Shown: positions 25,807 through 36,071, counted from the first letter of the stretch. The stretch: DNA of 64,000 nucleotides from Runella limosa DSM 17973 (GCF_000482465.1 NZ_KI519425.1:94399-158398), one strand, 5' to 3'. Made by a program: numbers and translations. The notes: generated by a model from the sequence alone, not told the origin.

Positions 25807-28800
25807 ATGAAACACAGGTTTACACTGCTGGCCGCAGTGGCTATGCTATTTTGTGGCCTAACGTTGTTTGCCCAAGACCGCACAATTACGGGCAAAGTAA
25901 CGGCCGATGACGGTTCGGTCCTTCCAGGAGTAAGCGTAACGGTACGCGGAACAACCCGCGGAGCTACTACCGATGGCGACGGGAGCTACAAAGTATCTGT
26001 TCCTAAGGGCGCTCAATTAGTATTCAGTTTTATTGGTTTTGCTAACCAAGAAGTAAGTGTTGGTAATCAGAATGTGATTGACATTAAACTTATTCCTGAT
26101 GTTTCGCAGCTTCAGGAAGTAGTGGTGACTGCTTTGGGTATTTCTCGCGACAAACGAGCAATTAACACTTCGGTGCAAGAAATCAAAGCCGATAAACTTA
26201 CCGCCGCTCGTGATGCAAACGTCGCCAACGCTCTTGCTGGTAAAATTGCAGGGGTACAAGTACTCGGACAATCGGGCGCTAAATTTGGAACGCCTGATAT
26301 TCGTGTGCGTGGGGTTAACACACTGACTGGTGGTAGTCCGCTTTATATGGTCGATGGAACACCAACCGATATTAATGCTGTCAACATGGACGATGTTGAA
26401 AATCTTTCAGTATTGAAAGGGCCAGCAGCAACTGCCTTGTATGGAAACCGCGCGGCAGGTGGGGTAATTTTGATTACCACAAAACGCGCTAAATCTGGTG
26501 AAGCTCGTTTAGACATCAATCATAGCACGACGCTTGATATGGTTGGTCTTCTTCCTAAGTATCAGAACGAATACGGTGGTGGTTACTCGCAAGATTGGGA
26601 AATTTTCAAGTTCAATCCTGCTATTCACCCAGCATCATGGTCGTCGTTTGATGGACACAAAATGTTGGATTATTCTGCTGACGAAAGTTGGGGGCCAAAA
26701 ATTGATGGCTCTCCTCACCGTTCGGCATGGTCGTGGCAGCCTGGTCCTGAATTTGGCCAACTTACTCCTTTTGTAGCTAATCCTAACAACGTTCGTGATT
26801 TCTTTGAAAAACCAGTTAGTCACAACTCTAACATTTCTTTTTCAAAAGGAGGAGATAATTACCAAACGCGTATCTCTTATACGCACATCATCAACAATGG
26901 TATCGTTCCTAACAGTAGCCAAACGCGTGATTTTGTAAGCGCTAAGAACTCCCTCACTGTTTTTAAAGGACTAACTGCTGATTTGAATGTTAATTATTCG
27001 GCCACTAGGGGGGTGAATATTCCTGCCGATAACTACGGTTCAAGTGGTGGTAGCAACTCAACAGGGTTGGGAGGAGCTATTTTGAATGGATTTAACCAAA
27101 CAATCGGTTCTTTTAACCAATGGTTTCAGCGCCAGTTGAGCATTGAAGATTTGAAAAACTATAAGAATGCTGATGGAACATACCGTAGTTGGAATATCGG
27201 TGGGCCATTAGATGCGAAACCTAAATATTGGGATAGCCCATATACTCAAGTATATGACAACACCAATAGCCGTCGGGATACGCGTATTTTTGGTGACTTT
27301 GGCCTTAACTACAAATTTACCGATTACTTAAAATTAGCTTTGGTAGCACGTCGTGATCAGCGTCAATACTTCCAAGAAGGGCGTATTGCAGCTGGTACTT
27401 TGAATGAAGGTGGTAAAGGAGGGTACTCAAACTTAGTACTTAACTCTCGCGAAAATAACTATGAGGGTCTTTTAAGTTTTAATAAAAACTACGGAAAGCT
27501 TTCGGTGGTTGCCAACGCAGGTGGTAACATTCGTTATAACCTCTCGGAATATTTCATCCAAGCTACCGTAGGAGGGCTTACTACGCCTGGTTTTTATAAC
27601 ATCGCGGCGTCTAAAGACCGTCCAAGTGTTTCTAATACAAAAGGAGAACGTCGTGTCAACAGTTTGTACGGAAACGTAAGCTTAGGATACAATAACATGT
27701 TCTTCTTGGAAGGGTCTTTGCGTAATGACTGGTCATCTACGTTACCTAAAGGCAATAACTCCTATTTGTACCCTTCGCTTTCGGGAAGCATCGTTTTCTC
27801 AGATTTGTTGCCTAACAGTGGTTTCTTATCATACGGTAAAATCCGTGGAGGTTATGCACAAGTGGGTACAGATATTGGCCCTTACAACACGATGTTGACG
27901 TACGGTACTGGTAACCCTTTTGGCTCTAACCCTACAATGTACCTACCTACTACGCTACCTAACGAAAACTTGAAACCAGGCTTATCGTCTTCGTACGAAG
28001 GAGGTATTGACTTGAAATTCTTCCGTAATCGCATCGGTTTAGAATTTACTGTTTATCAAAACAATAACAAGGACCAGATTATTCCTTTGGCAGTTGCTCC
28101 TACGAGTGGTTATAGCAATGCGATTATCAACGCAGGTTTGATTCGTACCAAAGGTTTGGAAATTCATATCAACGCTGTTCCAGTAAAAGGAAATAAATTC
28201 CAATGGGAAACTGATTTGAACTTTGACCGTAGCACTTCAAAAGTAATAGAGTTGGCGCCTGGCTTGACAAATTACCAACTAGGGTCGTCATGGAGAGGGC
28301 TTACTATCAATGCCCGTGAAGGTGAAGAATGGGGATTGTTCTCAGGAAGTAAAATACGTCGTAACGAAGCAGGTCAGCCAATTTTGGATGCAAAAGGTCT
28401 TTATCAGTTCGATTTGAATCAACCGCTAGGTTCTGTGTTGCCGAAATTTAAGGGTGGTTTCTTAAATAACTTTACTTATGGCAACTGGAACATGAGAGTA
28501 AACACCGACTTTATCGTGGGCGGAAAATTCTTCTCAGTTACCAAAATGTTTAATGCTTATGCAGGTTTAGCTGCTGAAACGGCTGGACTGAATGAGTTAG
28601 GGAAACCAAAACGTGACGCTGCCGCTGACGGAGGTGGTATTTTGATTGATGGTGTAGGCCCTGACGGAAAAACACCGAATACTGTTCGGGCAGAGACGCA
28701 GGCATTGTACGAAGATCGTTTGTTTGCATTACATGATTACTGGATTTTTGATCAGACATTTGTGAAGCTGCGTGAAGTTTCAATTGGCTATAGCATCCCT

Positions 28801-28983
28801 AAAGCGATGTTGGGCAAGGCGATTAAGTCTGTCAATATATCGTTGATTGCACGAAATCCATTATTGATTTACAGTGCTGTGGGTGGTGGTATCGACATTT
28901 CAGAAGCGGAGAGCTACTGGACGGAAGGTGGTCAGTTGCCTCCTGTACGTTCATTTGGTATCAATCTCCGTTTAGGTTTGTAA
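25807..28983 (+). CDS. SusC/RagA-family TonB-linked outer-membrane transporter
   Basis: A 1,058-residue TonB-dependent transporter of the SusC type. A signal peptide (1-23, ending LFAQ) is followed by the CarboxypepD_reg domain (about 25-103) ending LQEVVVTALG, then the plug domain with GVQVLGQSGAKFGTPDIRVRG and LKGPAATALYGNRAAGGVI, and a long beta-barrel to the C-terminus. It imports a nutrient across the outer membrane with the SusD lipoprotein encoded next. Codon use (GGT, CGT, GCT) looks like a well expressed gene. No glycosidase, sulfatase or FecR/sigma pair is beside it, so the substrate is unknown. Confidence 0.95.
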   Translation: MKHRFTLLAAVAMLFCGLTLFAQDRTITGKVTADDGSVLPGVSVTVRGTTRGATTDGDGSYKVSVPKGAQLVFSFIGFANQEVSVGNQNVIDIKLIPDVSQLQEVVVTALGISRDKRAINTSVQEIKADKLTAARDANVANALAGKIAGVQVLGQSGAKFGTPDIRVRGVNTLTGGSPLYMVDGTPTDINAVNMDDVENLSVLKGPAATALYGNRAAGGVILITTKRAKSGEARLDINHSTTLDMVGLLPKYQNEYGGGYSQDWEIFKFNPAIHPASWSSFDGHKMLDYSADESWGPKIDGSPHRSAWSWQPGPEFGQLTPFVANPNNVRDFFEKPVSHNSNISFSKGGDNYQTRISYTHIINNGIVPNSSQTRDFVSAKNSLTVFKGLTADLNVNYSATRGVNIPADNYGSSGGSNSTGLGGAILNGFNQTIGSFNQWFQRQLSIEDLKNYKNADGTYRSWNIGGPLDAKPKYWDSPYTQVYDNTNSRRDTRIFGDFGLNYKFTDYLKLALVARRDQRQYFQEGRIAAGTLNEGGKGGYSNLVLNSRENNYEGLLSFNKNYGKLSVVANAGGNIRYNLSEYFIQATVGGLTTPGFYNIAASKDRPSVSNTKGERRVNSLYGNVSLGYNNMFFLEGSLRNDWSSTLPKGNNSYLYPSLSGSIVFSDLLPNSGFLSYGKIRGGYAQVGTDIGPYNTMLTYGTGNPFGSNPTMYLPTTLPNENLKPGLSSSYEGGIDLKFFRNRIGLEFTVYQNNNKDQIIPLAVAPTSGYSNAIINAGLIRTKGLEIHINAVPVKGNKFQWETDLNFDRSTSKVIELAPGLTNYQLGSSWRGLTINAREGEEWGLFSGSKIRRNEAGQPILDAKGLYQFDLNQPLGSVLPKFKGGFLNNFTYGNWNMRVNTDFIVGGKFFSVTKMFNAYAGLAAETAGLNELGKPKRDAAADGGGILIDGVGPDGKTPNTVRAETQALYEDRLFALHDYWIFDQTFVKLREVSIGYSIPKAMLGKAIKSVNISLIARNPLLIYSAVGGGIDISEAESYWTEGGQLPPVRSFGINLRLGL

Positions 28984-29034
28984 TGCCAAGGGAGTAGTTT
29001 GAACTTCAGTACAATTTTCAAAAAGAATCATTTT

Positions 29035-30459
29035 ATGAAAAATACAATTTTAAAATCAATTCTTGGGGCAGGATTATTATTTTCTGTGACTTCATGTAGT
29101 GATTTTGGCGACATGAATGTTAGCCCAAACAGCCCTGCAAATCCCAATACCGCCAGTGTATTGACGGGTGTTTTACGAAATGTGGGAGGAGCTACCACAA
29201 GTATCATCCCTGCGTTGTACGCGCAGCAGTTTGGTGATGTTACGTATATTGAGGAATCTCGTTATAAAACAGTACAGGTAGATTACAATGGGTTTTACAC
29301 TGGGCCATTGAGTAATTTACAGTACATCATCAAGTTAAATACAGATGAAGCAACAAAGAGTACGGCTGCTGCCAATGGTTCGAATGCTAACCAGATTGCA
29401 ACTGCGCGTATCTTGAAAGCCTATTTTTTGCAGTACATCACTGACCGTTGGGGAGATATTCCTTATTCTGAGGCATTGAAGGGGGTGAATAATTTTAGCC
29501 CTGCTTTTGATACCCAGCAAGCTATTTACAATGACTTATTTAAGGAGTTGAAAGAAGCCCAATCGCAATTTGATGCTGGCAAGACGGTAGTAGGGGATAT
29601 TCTCCTAAGTGGGAATGTGGCTAAATGGAAAAAATTCGCCAACTCTTTGCGCCTAATTGCAGCACTTCGCTTGTCAAAAATAGATCCTGCTAAAGGAAAG
29701 GCAGAGTTTGCAGCGGCTTTGACTGATGGGGTCATCACTTCTAATGCAGATAATGTGAAATACGCCTATTTGTCGGAAGCAAACAACGAACATCCATTAT
29801 ACAACAACTACATTACAACCAACCGTAAAGATTATGCGGTGAGTAGTACTTTTGTTAATGCTTTAACAAAGTTGAAAGACCCTCGCTTGTCAGCAATGGC
29901 CGAGAAAAACATCAATGGAGAGTATCGTGGCGTACCTTATGGCGTATTTCCTGTCAGTTGGAAAGCCCAAGATGTATCATTGGCGGCACCTTCAATTCGT
30001 CAACAAAACTCTTCTGTTAACGTAATTACTTACGCGCAAGTGTTGTTGGCACAAGCAGAAGCCGCTGCGTTAGGATGGACGACTGGTAACGCGAAAGATT
30101 TGTACGAAGCGGCAATTAAGGCATCTTTAGAGCAGTGGGGTGTTTATAATGAAGCCGATTATAAAGCATACATTGCGCAGGCAGATGTAGCTTATACGTC
30201 AGCGAAGGCTATCGAGCAAATTAGTGTACAACGTTGGATTACGTTGTTTTATCAAGGAAGTGAAGCATGGGCCGAATGGCGTCGTACTGGATTCCCAGTG
30301 TTAACACCAGCCGCTAATCCATTAAATGGAGGAAAAGATATACCTCGTAGAATGGCTTACCCAGCAACTGAGTCAACCCTTAATAAAACCAACTACAACG
30401 CAGTGGTAGCAAGACAAGGTAAAGACGATCAGTACACGCGTGTATGGTGGGATAAATAA
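29035..30459 (+). CDS. SusD/RagB-family nutrient-binding lipoprotein (SusD-like_2 type)
   Basis: A 474-residue outer-membrane lipoprotein. The signal peptide ends in the lipobox SVTSC with Cys21; mature sequence starts CSDFGDMNVSPNSP. The helical body and motifs such as ARILKAYFLQYITDRWGDIPYSEAL and the C-terminal QRWITLFYQGSEAWAEWRRTG are those of the SusD-like_2 group, which often pairs with SusC for uptake of peptides or unusual nutrients. The start at 29035 exposes the lipoprotein signal; the frame is open to 28999. It lies 51 bases behind susC, in one operon, and a terminator follows. Confidence 0.94.
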   Translation: MKNTILKSILGAGLLFSVTSCSDFGDMNVSPNSPANPNTASVLTGVLRNVGGATTSIIPALYAQQFGDVTYIEESRYKTVQVDYNGFYTGPLSNLQYIIKLNTDEATKSTAAANGSNANQIATARILKAYFLQYITDRWGDIPYSEALKGVNNFSPAFDTQQAIYNDLFKELKEAQSQFDAGKTVVGDILLSGNVAKWKKFANSLRLIAALRLSKIDPAKGKAEFAAALTDGVITSNADNVKYAYLSEANNEHPLYNNYITTNRKDYAVSSTFVNALTKLKDPRLSAMAEKNINGEYRGVPYGVFPVSWKAQDVSLAAPSIRQQNSSVNVITYAQVLLAQAEAAALGWTTGNAKDLYEAAIKASLEQWGVYNEADYKAYIAQADVAYTSAKAIEQISVQRWITLFYQGSEAWAEWRRTGFPVLTPAANPLNGGKDIPRRMAYPATESTLNKTNYNAVVARQGKDDQYTRVWWDK

Positions 30460-30491
30460 CCATTGACCGAGTACCAATAAAAAGCAACAAG

Positions 30492-30545
30492 AGCTGCCTA
30501 AAAAGTTTTTTGCCTGATACAAAGGTGAGGAACTTTTAGGCAGCT
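30492..30545 (+). terminator. Terminator of the susCD operon
   Basis: Arms AGCTGCCTAAAAAGTT (30492-30507) and AACTTTTAGGCAGCT (30531-30545) pair with one bulged A, followed by TCTTTTATTT. It is placed 33 bases after the susD stop. Confidence 0.85.
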
Positions 30546-30576
30546 TCTTTTATTTAAGAGCATAATATAGACCTCA

Positions 30577-31476
30577 ATGAACACTTCGTCCAAACCTACT
30601 TTATTCGATTACTTACACCTACATTTCTTGGTCATCATTTGGGGCTTTACGGCCATTTTGGGAAAATTAATCAACGCCGATTTGTCGCGGGTTAGTTTGA
30701 CTTTTTTTCGGACGCTTCTGGCGGCCATAGGTTTGGCATTGGTACTCACTTTGCGCAAAGAATGGAAAAAAGTAGCACCCCAAGACCGCAACAAAATGCT
30801 GGGTGTAGGCGTGATTATGGGCGTTCATTGGTTGACTTTTTTTGCCTCAGCGCATGTTTCGAGTGCTTCGGTATGTTTGGCGGGAATGTCCACCACATCG
30901 CTGTTTACTGCGTTGTTAGAGCCACTGTTTAGTCGCAAACAAGTGCGCCCGCTGGAGATTTTAATGAGCCTATTGGTGATGTTGGGGCTTTACCTGATTT
31001 TTCGTTTTGAGTTTGACCAATCGTGGGGGCTAGGCTTGGCGCTGATTTCGTCCTTGCTGGCCGCGTTGTTTACCATTGCTAATAGCCGTTTTGTCAAAAC
31101 CCACCCTGCTTTGGTCATTACTTTTTACGAAATGGGCGGTGCTACCATGGGGATGTTTCTCGGGCTAGTAGGTATTGGAATGGCGAGCGGCCTTACACAA
31201 GCACAGGTTGTTCCTCAAAGCATGGATTGGCTTTGGTTGGGAATTTTGGCCAGTGTATGTACTGTTTATGCGTATTCGGCAGGGGTGCATTTGTTGAAAA
31301 AAATGTCTCCTTTTACCCTCAATCTTACCATCAACCTAGAACCCGTGTATGGCATGGCGCTGGCGTATTTTATATTAAACGAACGCATGACCGCAGGTTT
31401 TTACGCAGGAACGGGCGTCATCCTGCTAACAGTGATTTTGTATCCGATACTCAACAGCCGTTTTTCTAAAGGATAA
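30577..31476 (+). CDS. DMT-superfamily transporter (EamA)
   Basis: A 299-residue membrane protein with about ten hydrophobic helices and the two-fold repeat of EamA proteins. The first half starts LHFLVIIWGFTAILGKL, and the second has GLALISSLLAALFTIANSRFV and later ending AYFILNERMTAGFYAGTGVILL. Members export amino acids, nucleobases or other small molecules; the substrate is not predictable. It is a single gene, convergent with the thioredoxin-fold gene 12 bases away. Confidence 0.9.
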   Translation: MNTSSKPTLFDYLHLHFLVIIWGFTAILGKLINADLSRVSLTFFRTLLAAIGLALVLTLRKEWKKVAPQDRNKMLGVGVIMGVHWLTFFASAHVSSASVCLAGMSTTSLFTALLEPLFSRKQVRPLEILMSLLVMLGLYLIFRFEFDQSWGLGLALISSLLAALFTIANSRFVKTHPALVITFYEMGGATMGMFLGLVGIGMASGLTQAQVVPQSMDWLWLGILASVCTVYAYSAGVHLLKKMSPFTLNLTINLEPVYGMALAYFILNERMTAGFYAGTGVILLTVILYPILNSRFSKG

Positions 31477-31488
31477 TCGCTGCCTTTT

Positions 31489-33204
31489 CTATTTTTTAAA
31501 AATCTTTGGCCAAATTTTGCTCCACTCTTCGCGGTCGCTAGGAAGGGGGGCATTGCGCTTGAGGTATTTGCCTTGGGCGTCCAGAATAACAGCACAAGGA
31601 GCTTGCGTTATTTCCCATTCGGCTTCTAAAAATCCGTTTTGGTATTGGGTCAGTTTTCCATGTAGTCCTCTAGTTTTACTCTTTACCACATTTTCAAGCC
31701 ACACGTTGGCTCCTTCTTTGTACTCAGCCAAATAGACAAAATTGAGCTGCCCTTTGGGTAAAGAGGCTTCTAACTGACGGGCTTCGGCGAGAGCGCGCAT
31801 TCCGTATTCGTCGTTGGTCCAAAAGAGTAAATAAGTGGGCTTCCCCCGTACTTTTCTTTTGATTTCTTCCCAAAAATCACGTCCGCTCATGTAAATTTTT
31901 TGATACAGGGTGATGCCATTTCCCAATTCTGCTTCATAATTCCCTTGGGTTTGCAAACCTACGATGTCGTTTGCTTCTCGGATGATGGTGCTATCGCTGC
32001 ACTCGATGTGGTGCAATTCGTCCAGCGATTTTTGGTAATAGGGTGAAGTCAAAGTAGGGCGAATGTGCTGGTACCAGACCTTTTTGTTAAAAATAGATGC
32101 CGTGTAAAGGTGCCTGACATAAAATGTGGCGTTGAGATAATCGGCTCCCATGTCCCCGAAATAGAAGCTATATTTTCGATTTTCAAGCTCAAAAGTATTG
32201 ATGGATTCGAGGGTGTCACGTTTTTTGCTGAAAAGGTTATTCAGCATTGTCAAGTCTCGCGTTTTGGCCGAGCCACCCAGCGATATTTCTTGTAATTTAG
32301 TTTTGTCTTCGGGAGCGATGTCGGGAACGTACGCCAAAATCATTGAGGCTACCTTGGTAACAGGCAGTGTTGATACAGAAAGACCTGGAGTCATCAGCTG
32401 CGCATGGGCACTGAATTGTTGAAAAAAATCAGCCCGAGCAAAGGTAAGCAAACTCGATTGGTCTAAGTCTGCGACGGTTGCCGTGGGCTTTCCGTTCGCA
32501 CCCATACGGTTTGTTCGTTGCTCGGCATTGGAGGGAGAAATAACCCAGAGCGAATTAGGCACGCGCTGTTCGGTTTTTTGCAAAAAAGAATACAATTGCG
32601 CTTTGGCGGTGTTTTCAATCGAAGAAACTACCCATTCCTCCAACAAAGGAGGAGCTTTGGTAAAGGCTGGGAGCGCGCGAAAAAACGCAATTTGTCGGTT
32701 ACTTTCGGTATCTAAATGCTGCCAGTATTTGCTTGGGTCAGTGGTGTTGGTGGTTGCTGCGGGATTGGCGGTCAACCACTTTTTGCGTTGAACATAAAAC
32801 TGAGCGTGCAAATTATTCACCTCGGCATTGACTCCTGCAAAGCGGAGTGGAATATCACTTTTGGCCAAAGAATCGGCATAAATCGTCACTTCGACAATGC
32901 CTTTACTTCCCAAGAAGGGCATCACGACGTTATTATAAGTCAAATAACACTCTTCTTTGGGATAAATGAGGGGCATTTTAAGCTCAAAACTACCGTTGGG
33001 TTGCAAAGGGGCAGCCCGTATGATTTCGTGATTGGGTTGTAAAATATTGACCAGTGCTACCACTACCTCCGACGCTTGTCGATAAAGGCGTGCCGTGAGG
33101 TTTTCGATTTTTCCCCGCACCACCAAGGTGTCAGTTTGAGCATAACTGTTTTGGATGGACAAAAATAGCCCTAGGGTTAAGAAAAAATACCAACGGAATT
33201 TCAT
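31489..33204 (-). CDS. Exported thioredoxin-fold protein lacking the CxxC motif
   Basis: A 571-residue exported protein, starting at 33204 (MKFRWYFFLTLGLFLSIQNSYAQ). The N-terminal part (about 25-120) resembles the DUF4369-like beta domain found before TlpA domains in Bacteroidota. The C-terminal part (about 435-570) has a thioredoxin fold pattern: KPTYLLFWTNDEYGMRALAEARQLE, LNFVYLAEYKEGANVWLE and APCAVILDAQGKYLKRNAPLPS. At the place of the redox CxxC, after the FW, there is TNDEYG, so it cannot be a normal disulfide reductase. A role in protein binding or folding is possible. The gene follows the GlmU-like gene with a 44-base gap. Confidence 0.8.
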   Translation of the reverse strand: MKFRWYFFLTLGLFLSIQNSYAQTDTLVVRGKIENLTARLYRQASEVVVALVNILQPNHEIIRAAPLQPNGSFELKMPLIYPKEECYLTYNNVVMPFLGSKGIVEVTIYADSLAKSDIPLRFAGVNAEVNNLHAQFYVQRKKWLTANPAATTNTTDPSKYWQHLDTESNRQIAFFRALPAFTKAPPLLEEWVVSSIENTAKAQLYSFLQKTEQRVPNSLWVISPSNAEQRTNRMGANGKPTATVADLDQSSLLTFARADFFQQFSAHAQLMTPGLSVSTLPVTKVASMILAYVPDIAPEDKTKLQEISLGGSAKTRDLTMLNNLFSKKRDTLESINTFELENRKYSFYFGDMGADYLNATFYVRHLYTASIFNKKVWYQHIRPTLTSPYYQKSLDELHHIECSDSTIIREANDIVGLQTQGNYEAELGNGITLYQKIYMSGRDFWEEIKRKVRGKPTYLLFWTNDEYGMRALAEARQLEASLPKGQLNFVYLAEYKEGANVWLENVVKSKTRGLHGKLTQYQNGFLEAEWEITQAPCAVILDAQGKYLKRNAPLPSDREEWSKIWPKIFKK

Positions 33205-33248
33205 AGTAGTAACGAACGAAAATTTTATGGCTCTACAAAATAGTTTAC

Positions 33249-34430
33249 TCAAAAACGCGGTCGAGTCTGCTCAAATATACTTCTTAAAATGTCTTGTTCT
33301 ATTTCTCCAAAAGGAACATTTCGCCTGCTAACAGTTTCGTAGGCCACTTGAATGGCCTTTTCGAGGCGGTATTCGGTGGTGCCTTCGGCAGCGCCTCCCC
33401 ATGAAAAGGAAGGAATGTGTTTTGACTGAAACCCCGCCCCAAAAACGTTGGCATTGACCCCTACGACTGTTCCTGTGTTGAACATGGTGCTGATGCCCGC
33501 TTTGGTGTAGTCGCCCATAAACAAACCACAAAACAAGCGCCCCGTGTCTTCGAGGGTATGTGTGGCGTAGCTGTATAGTTTTACGTTGGTATAATCGTTT
33601 TTGAGGTTGGAGTTGTTGCAATTGGCTCCCAAGTTACACCATTCGCCGAGAACTGAATTTCCCAAAAAACCGTCGTGGCCTTTGTTGCTATAACTAAAAA
33701 GAACAGAGTTGCTAATTTCTCCTCCTACTTTACAGTGAGGCCCAATGGTTGTGTTCATGCGCATTTTTGCTCCCCAGTTGACCGTTGCGCTTTCCCCCAA
33801 TGAAAATGGGCCCATGACCACGCTGCCTTCGCAAATAGTTGCATTCTTTCCAATGTAAATGGGGCCATTTTCAGCGTTCAAAATCGCCGCACGCACTTTG
33901 GCACCTTCTTCGATGAAAATATGCTCAGGAGCATAACAATGCGTGTGTGGGTCGGTTAGTGGTTGGGAAGTTCGCTGGTGGGTGATGGCTGTAAAATCAG
34001 CGTTGATTTGCGCGCCGTTTTCCACAAAAATATCCCAGATGTGTTGAATAACCGTAATAGGCTCGGGAAAAGGAATGACCGAAAGCTCGGTCTGCGGCTC
34101 TACGACTTCAAACGGCGAGCGGTAGGCAATCGTCATGCCGCTGGCGCTTACTAATACTTGCCCTTCTTCTAGCTTGTCAACGGCTTTGGCGATTGCGGCC
34201 GTGGCACAAACAGCCCCGTTGAGGAAGGTATTATCTTGGGCGGTAATGAGCGGAAATTTATACTGAAGGTAAGGTTCGGTCAAAAAAGAAGGGGTTGTAC
34301 CAAGGTAATGCACCCATTTTTCGGTCAAAGTCATAATTCCACAACGTACTTCGGAGACAGGACGGGTGAAGGTGAACGGGAGCAAATGAGGGCGGATGGC
34401 CGCGTCGTCGTACAAAATAAAATTGGTCAT
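33249..34430 (-). CDS. GlmU-family putative sugar nucleotidyltransferase
   Basis: A 393-residue protein of the Bacteroidota GlmU-like type. The N-terminus (MTNFILYDDAAIRPHLLPFTFTRP) is typical of this family's short nucleotidyltransferase-like domain. The C-terminal part (about 165-340) is a left-handed beta-helix of hexapeptide repeats (for example GPIYIGKNATICEGSVVMGPFSLG), a fold used by sugar acyltransferases. The standard GlmU signature is not fully visible in the N-terminal domain, so the enzyme activity is uncertain. It is divergent from uxaB over about 125 bases and leads the thioredoxin-like gene. Confidence 0.85.
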   Translation of the reverse strand: MTNFILYDDAAIRPHLLPFTFTRPVSEVRCGIMTLTEKWVHYLGTTPSFLTEPYLQYKFPLITAQDNTFLNGAVCATAAIAKAVDKLEEGQVLVSASGMTIAYRSPFEVVEPQTELSVIPFPEPITVIQHIWDIFVENGAQINADFTAITHQRTSQPLTDPHTHCYAPEHIFIEEGAKVRAAILNAENGPIYIGKNATICEGSVVMGPFSLGESATVNWGAKMRMNTTIGPHCKVGGEISNSVLFSYSNKGHDGFLGNSVLGEWCNLGANCNNSNLKNDYTNVKLYSYATHTLEDTGRLFCGLFMGDYTKAGISTMFNTGTVVGVNANVFGAGFQSKHIPSFSWGGAAEGTTEYRLEKAIQVAYETVSRRNVPFGEIEQDILRSIFEQTRPRF

Positions 34431-34556
34431 AAATCAATAAAATCTATTAGAGTTTGTAAGCCTTTGGTAGCCACAAAGATAAGTTTTGCGCAAAATTTAT
34501 TAGGTTTGCCAATACAAACATTTTTAACCTACCAAACTGCTCAATCTTTTAGAACC

Positions 34557-36047
34557 ATGCCTAAATTAACCAAACAAATTGTTGATAACGAAACCCAATA
34601 TAGCCTTGACTTGCCCGTAAAAGTACTCCAATTTGGTACGGGTGTGTTGCTCAGAGGGTTGTGTGATTATTTGATTGATCAAGCCAATAAACAACACGTT
34701 TTCAACGGACGTATTGTGGTGGTGAAATCTACCGCAGGTCTATCCGACGATTTTGCCGAGCAAGATGGTTTATATACGGTGTGTGTGCGTGGCGTGGACA
34801 GCAACGGCGAAACCATCGACGAGGCTGTGACAGTGGGGGCAATTAGCCGTGTAGTATCGGCACAAGACAATTGGCGCAGCATTTTGCAAGTAGCTCGTAA
34901 TCCGCACCTCGAAGTAATTATCTCGAACACGACCGAAGTGGGAATTCAGTACGTGGAAGAAAATATTTTTCAAAATCCACCTCAATCGTTTCCTGCCAAA
35001 TTGACGGCGTTTTTGTACGAACGCTTCCGCACGTATGGTGGAAAAAGAGACAAAGGCGTGGTTGTAATTCCGACGGAGTTGATTACCGACAATGGTCTTA
35101 AACTCCGTGAATGCGTCGAAAAACTTTCTGCTTATAATGAGCTTGGTAAATTGTTTAATAAATGGTTGAAATACCATGTTAAGTTTTGTAACTCATTGGT
35201 GGACAGGATTGTGCCAGGGAAGCCCGATGCAGCGACGCAAGCGCAATTGGAGGCAAAACTTGGGTACGAAGACAGTCTATTGACCGTAGCCGAACCGTAT
35301 TATTTGTGGGCCATTGAGGGCGACGACCGCGTGAAAAAAGTGCTGTCGTTTGAGCAATTGTTTGACAATGTGATTGTTGACGAAGATATTTCCTATTACC
35401 GCGAGCGTAAGCTTCGCATTCTTAACGGAAGCCACAGTGCCTCTGCTCCGTTGGGATATTTGAGCGGGTTTGACATTACGTATCAGTGTATGCAAGACCC
35501 TGCGATGTCGAAATACTACGAAAGTGTTATTTACGATGAAGTGGTGCCAACCTTGCCTTTTGAAGATCAACTAGCGGAATTGAAGGTATTTGCTGGTGAC
35601 ATCTTGAGCCGTTATCGTAACCCATTCATTCAACAAAAGTTGATTGGTATTACGCTCCAACAAACCTCGAAAATGAACGCCCGCAACGTGGCGACGATTC
35701 AGCGTTATTACAAGCAATTTGGCAGCGTACCTAAGCATTTTGCGTTAGGTTTTGCGGCTTATTTGCTTTTTATGAAAGCCGTTAAGAATGAAAATAACCA
35801 GTATTTTGGACAGCGTGGCGAGAGCTTCTACCTCATCAACGACGACCAAGCGGCCTATTTCTCTGAACAATGGCAAGGCGTGACTGTGGAGACGGTAGGA
35901 ACGCTAGTAAATGAGGTTTTGAGCAATACCAAAATTTGGGACACTAACCTGACCAAATTGGCAGGGTTTGCCGAAACTGTTACCGAGCTGTTGACCGAAA
36001 TGATGACCAACGGGGTCAAAGCAACGCTCGAAAAAGCGATTTTGTAA
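34557..36047 (+). CDS. uxaB: Tagaturonate reductase (altronate oxidoreductase)
   Basis: A 496-residue member of the mannitol dehydrogenase family. The N-terminal Rossmann motif reads VLQFGTGVLLRGL (residues 24-36), and the C-terminal domain carries KLRILNGSHSASAPLGYLSG with the catalytic Lys and Asn/His residues. Length and motifs match UxaB, which interconverts tagaturonate and altronate with NAD in galacturonate breakdown. The frame is open to 34236 but runs over the start of the divergent gene, so I start at the ATG at 34557. A TAGGTTTG at 34501-34508 fits a -7 element. No other uxa gene is near. Confidence 0.9.
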   Translation: MPKLTKQIVDNETQYSLDLPVKVLQFGTGVLLRGLCDYLIDQANKQHVFNGRIVVVKSTAGLSDDFAEQDGLYTVCVRGVDSNGETIDEAVTVGAISRVVSAQDNWRSILQVARNPHLEVIISNTTEVGIQYVEENIFQNPPQSFPAKLTAFLYERFRTYGGKRDKGVVVIPTELITDNGLKLRECVEKLSAYNELGKLFNKWLKYHVKFCNSLVDRIVPGKPDAATQAQLEAKLGYEDSLLTVAEPYYLWAIEGDDRVKKVLSFEQLFDNVIVDEDISYYRERKLRILNGSHSASAPLGYLSGFDITYQCMQDPAMSKYYESVIYDEVVPTLPFEDQLAELKVFAGDILSRYRNPFIQQKLIGITLQQTSKMNARNVATIQRYYKQFGSVPKHFALGFAAYLLFMKAVKNENNQYFGQRGESFYLINDDQAAYFSEQWQGVTVETVGTLVNEVLSNTKIWDTNLTKLAGFAETVTELLTEMMTNGVKATLEKAIL

Positions 36048-36071
36048 TAATATCATTTATAAAGGTTACTT

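Noticed and set aside
34236..34556. Extended N-terminus of the uxaB frame
   Set aside because: It runs antisense through the start of the GlmU-like gene and the divergent promoter region; the family start is at 34557.
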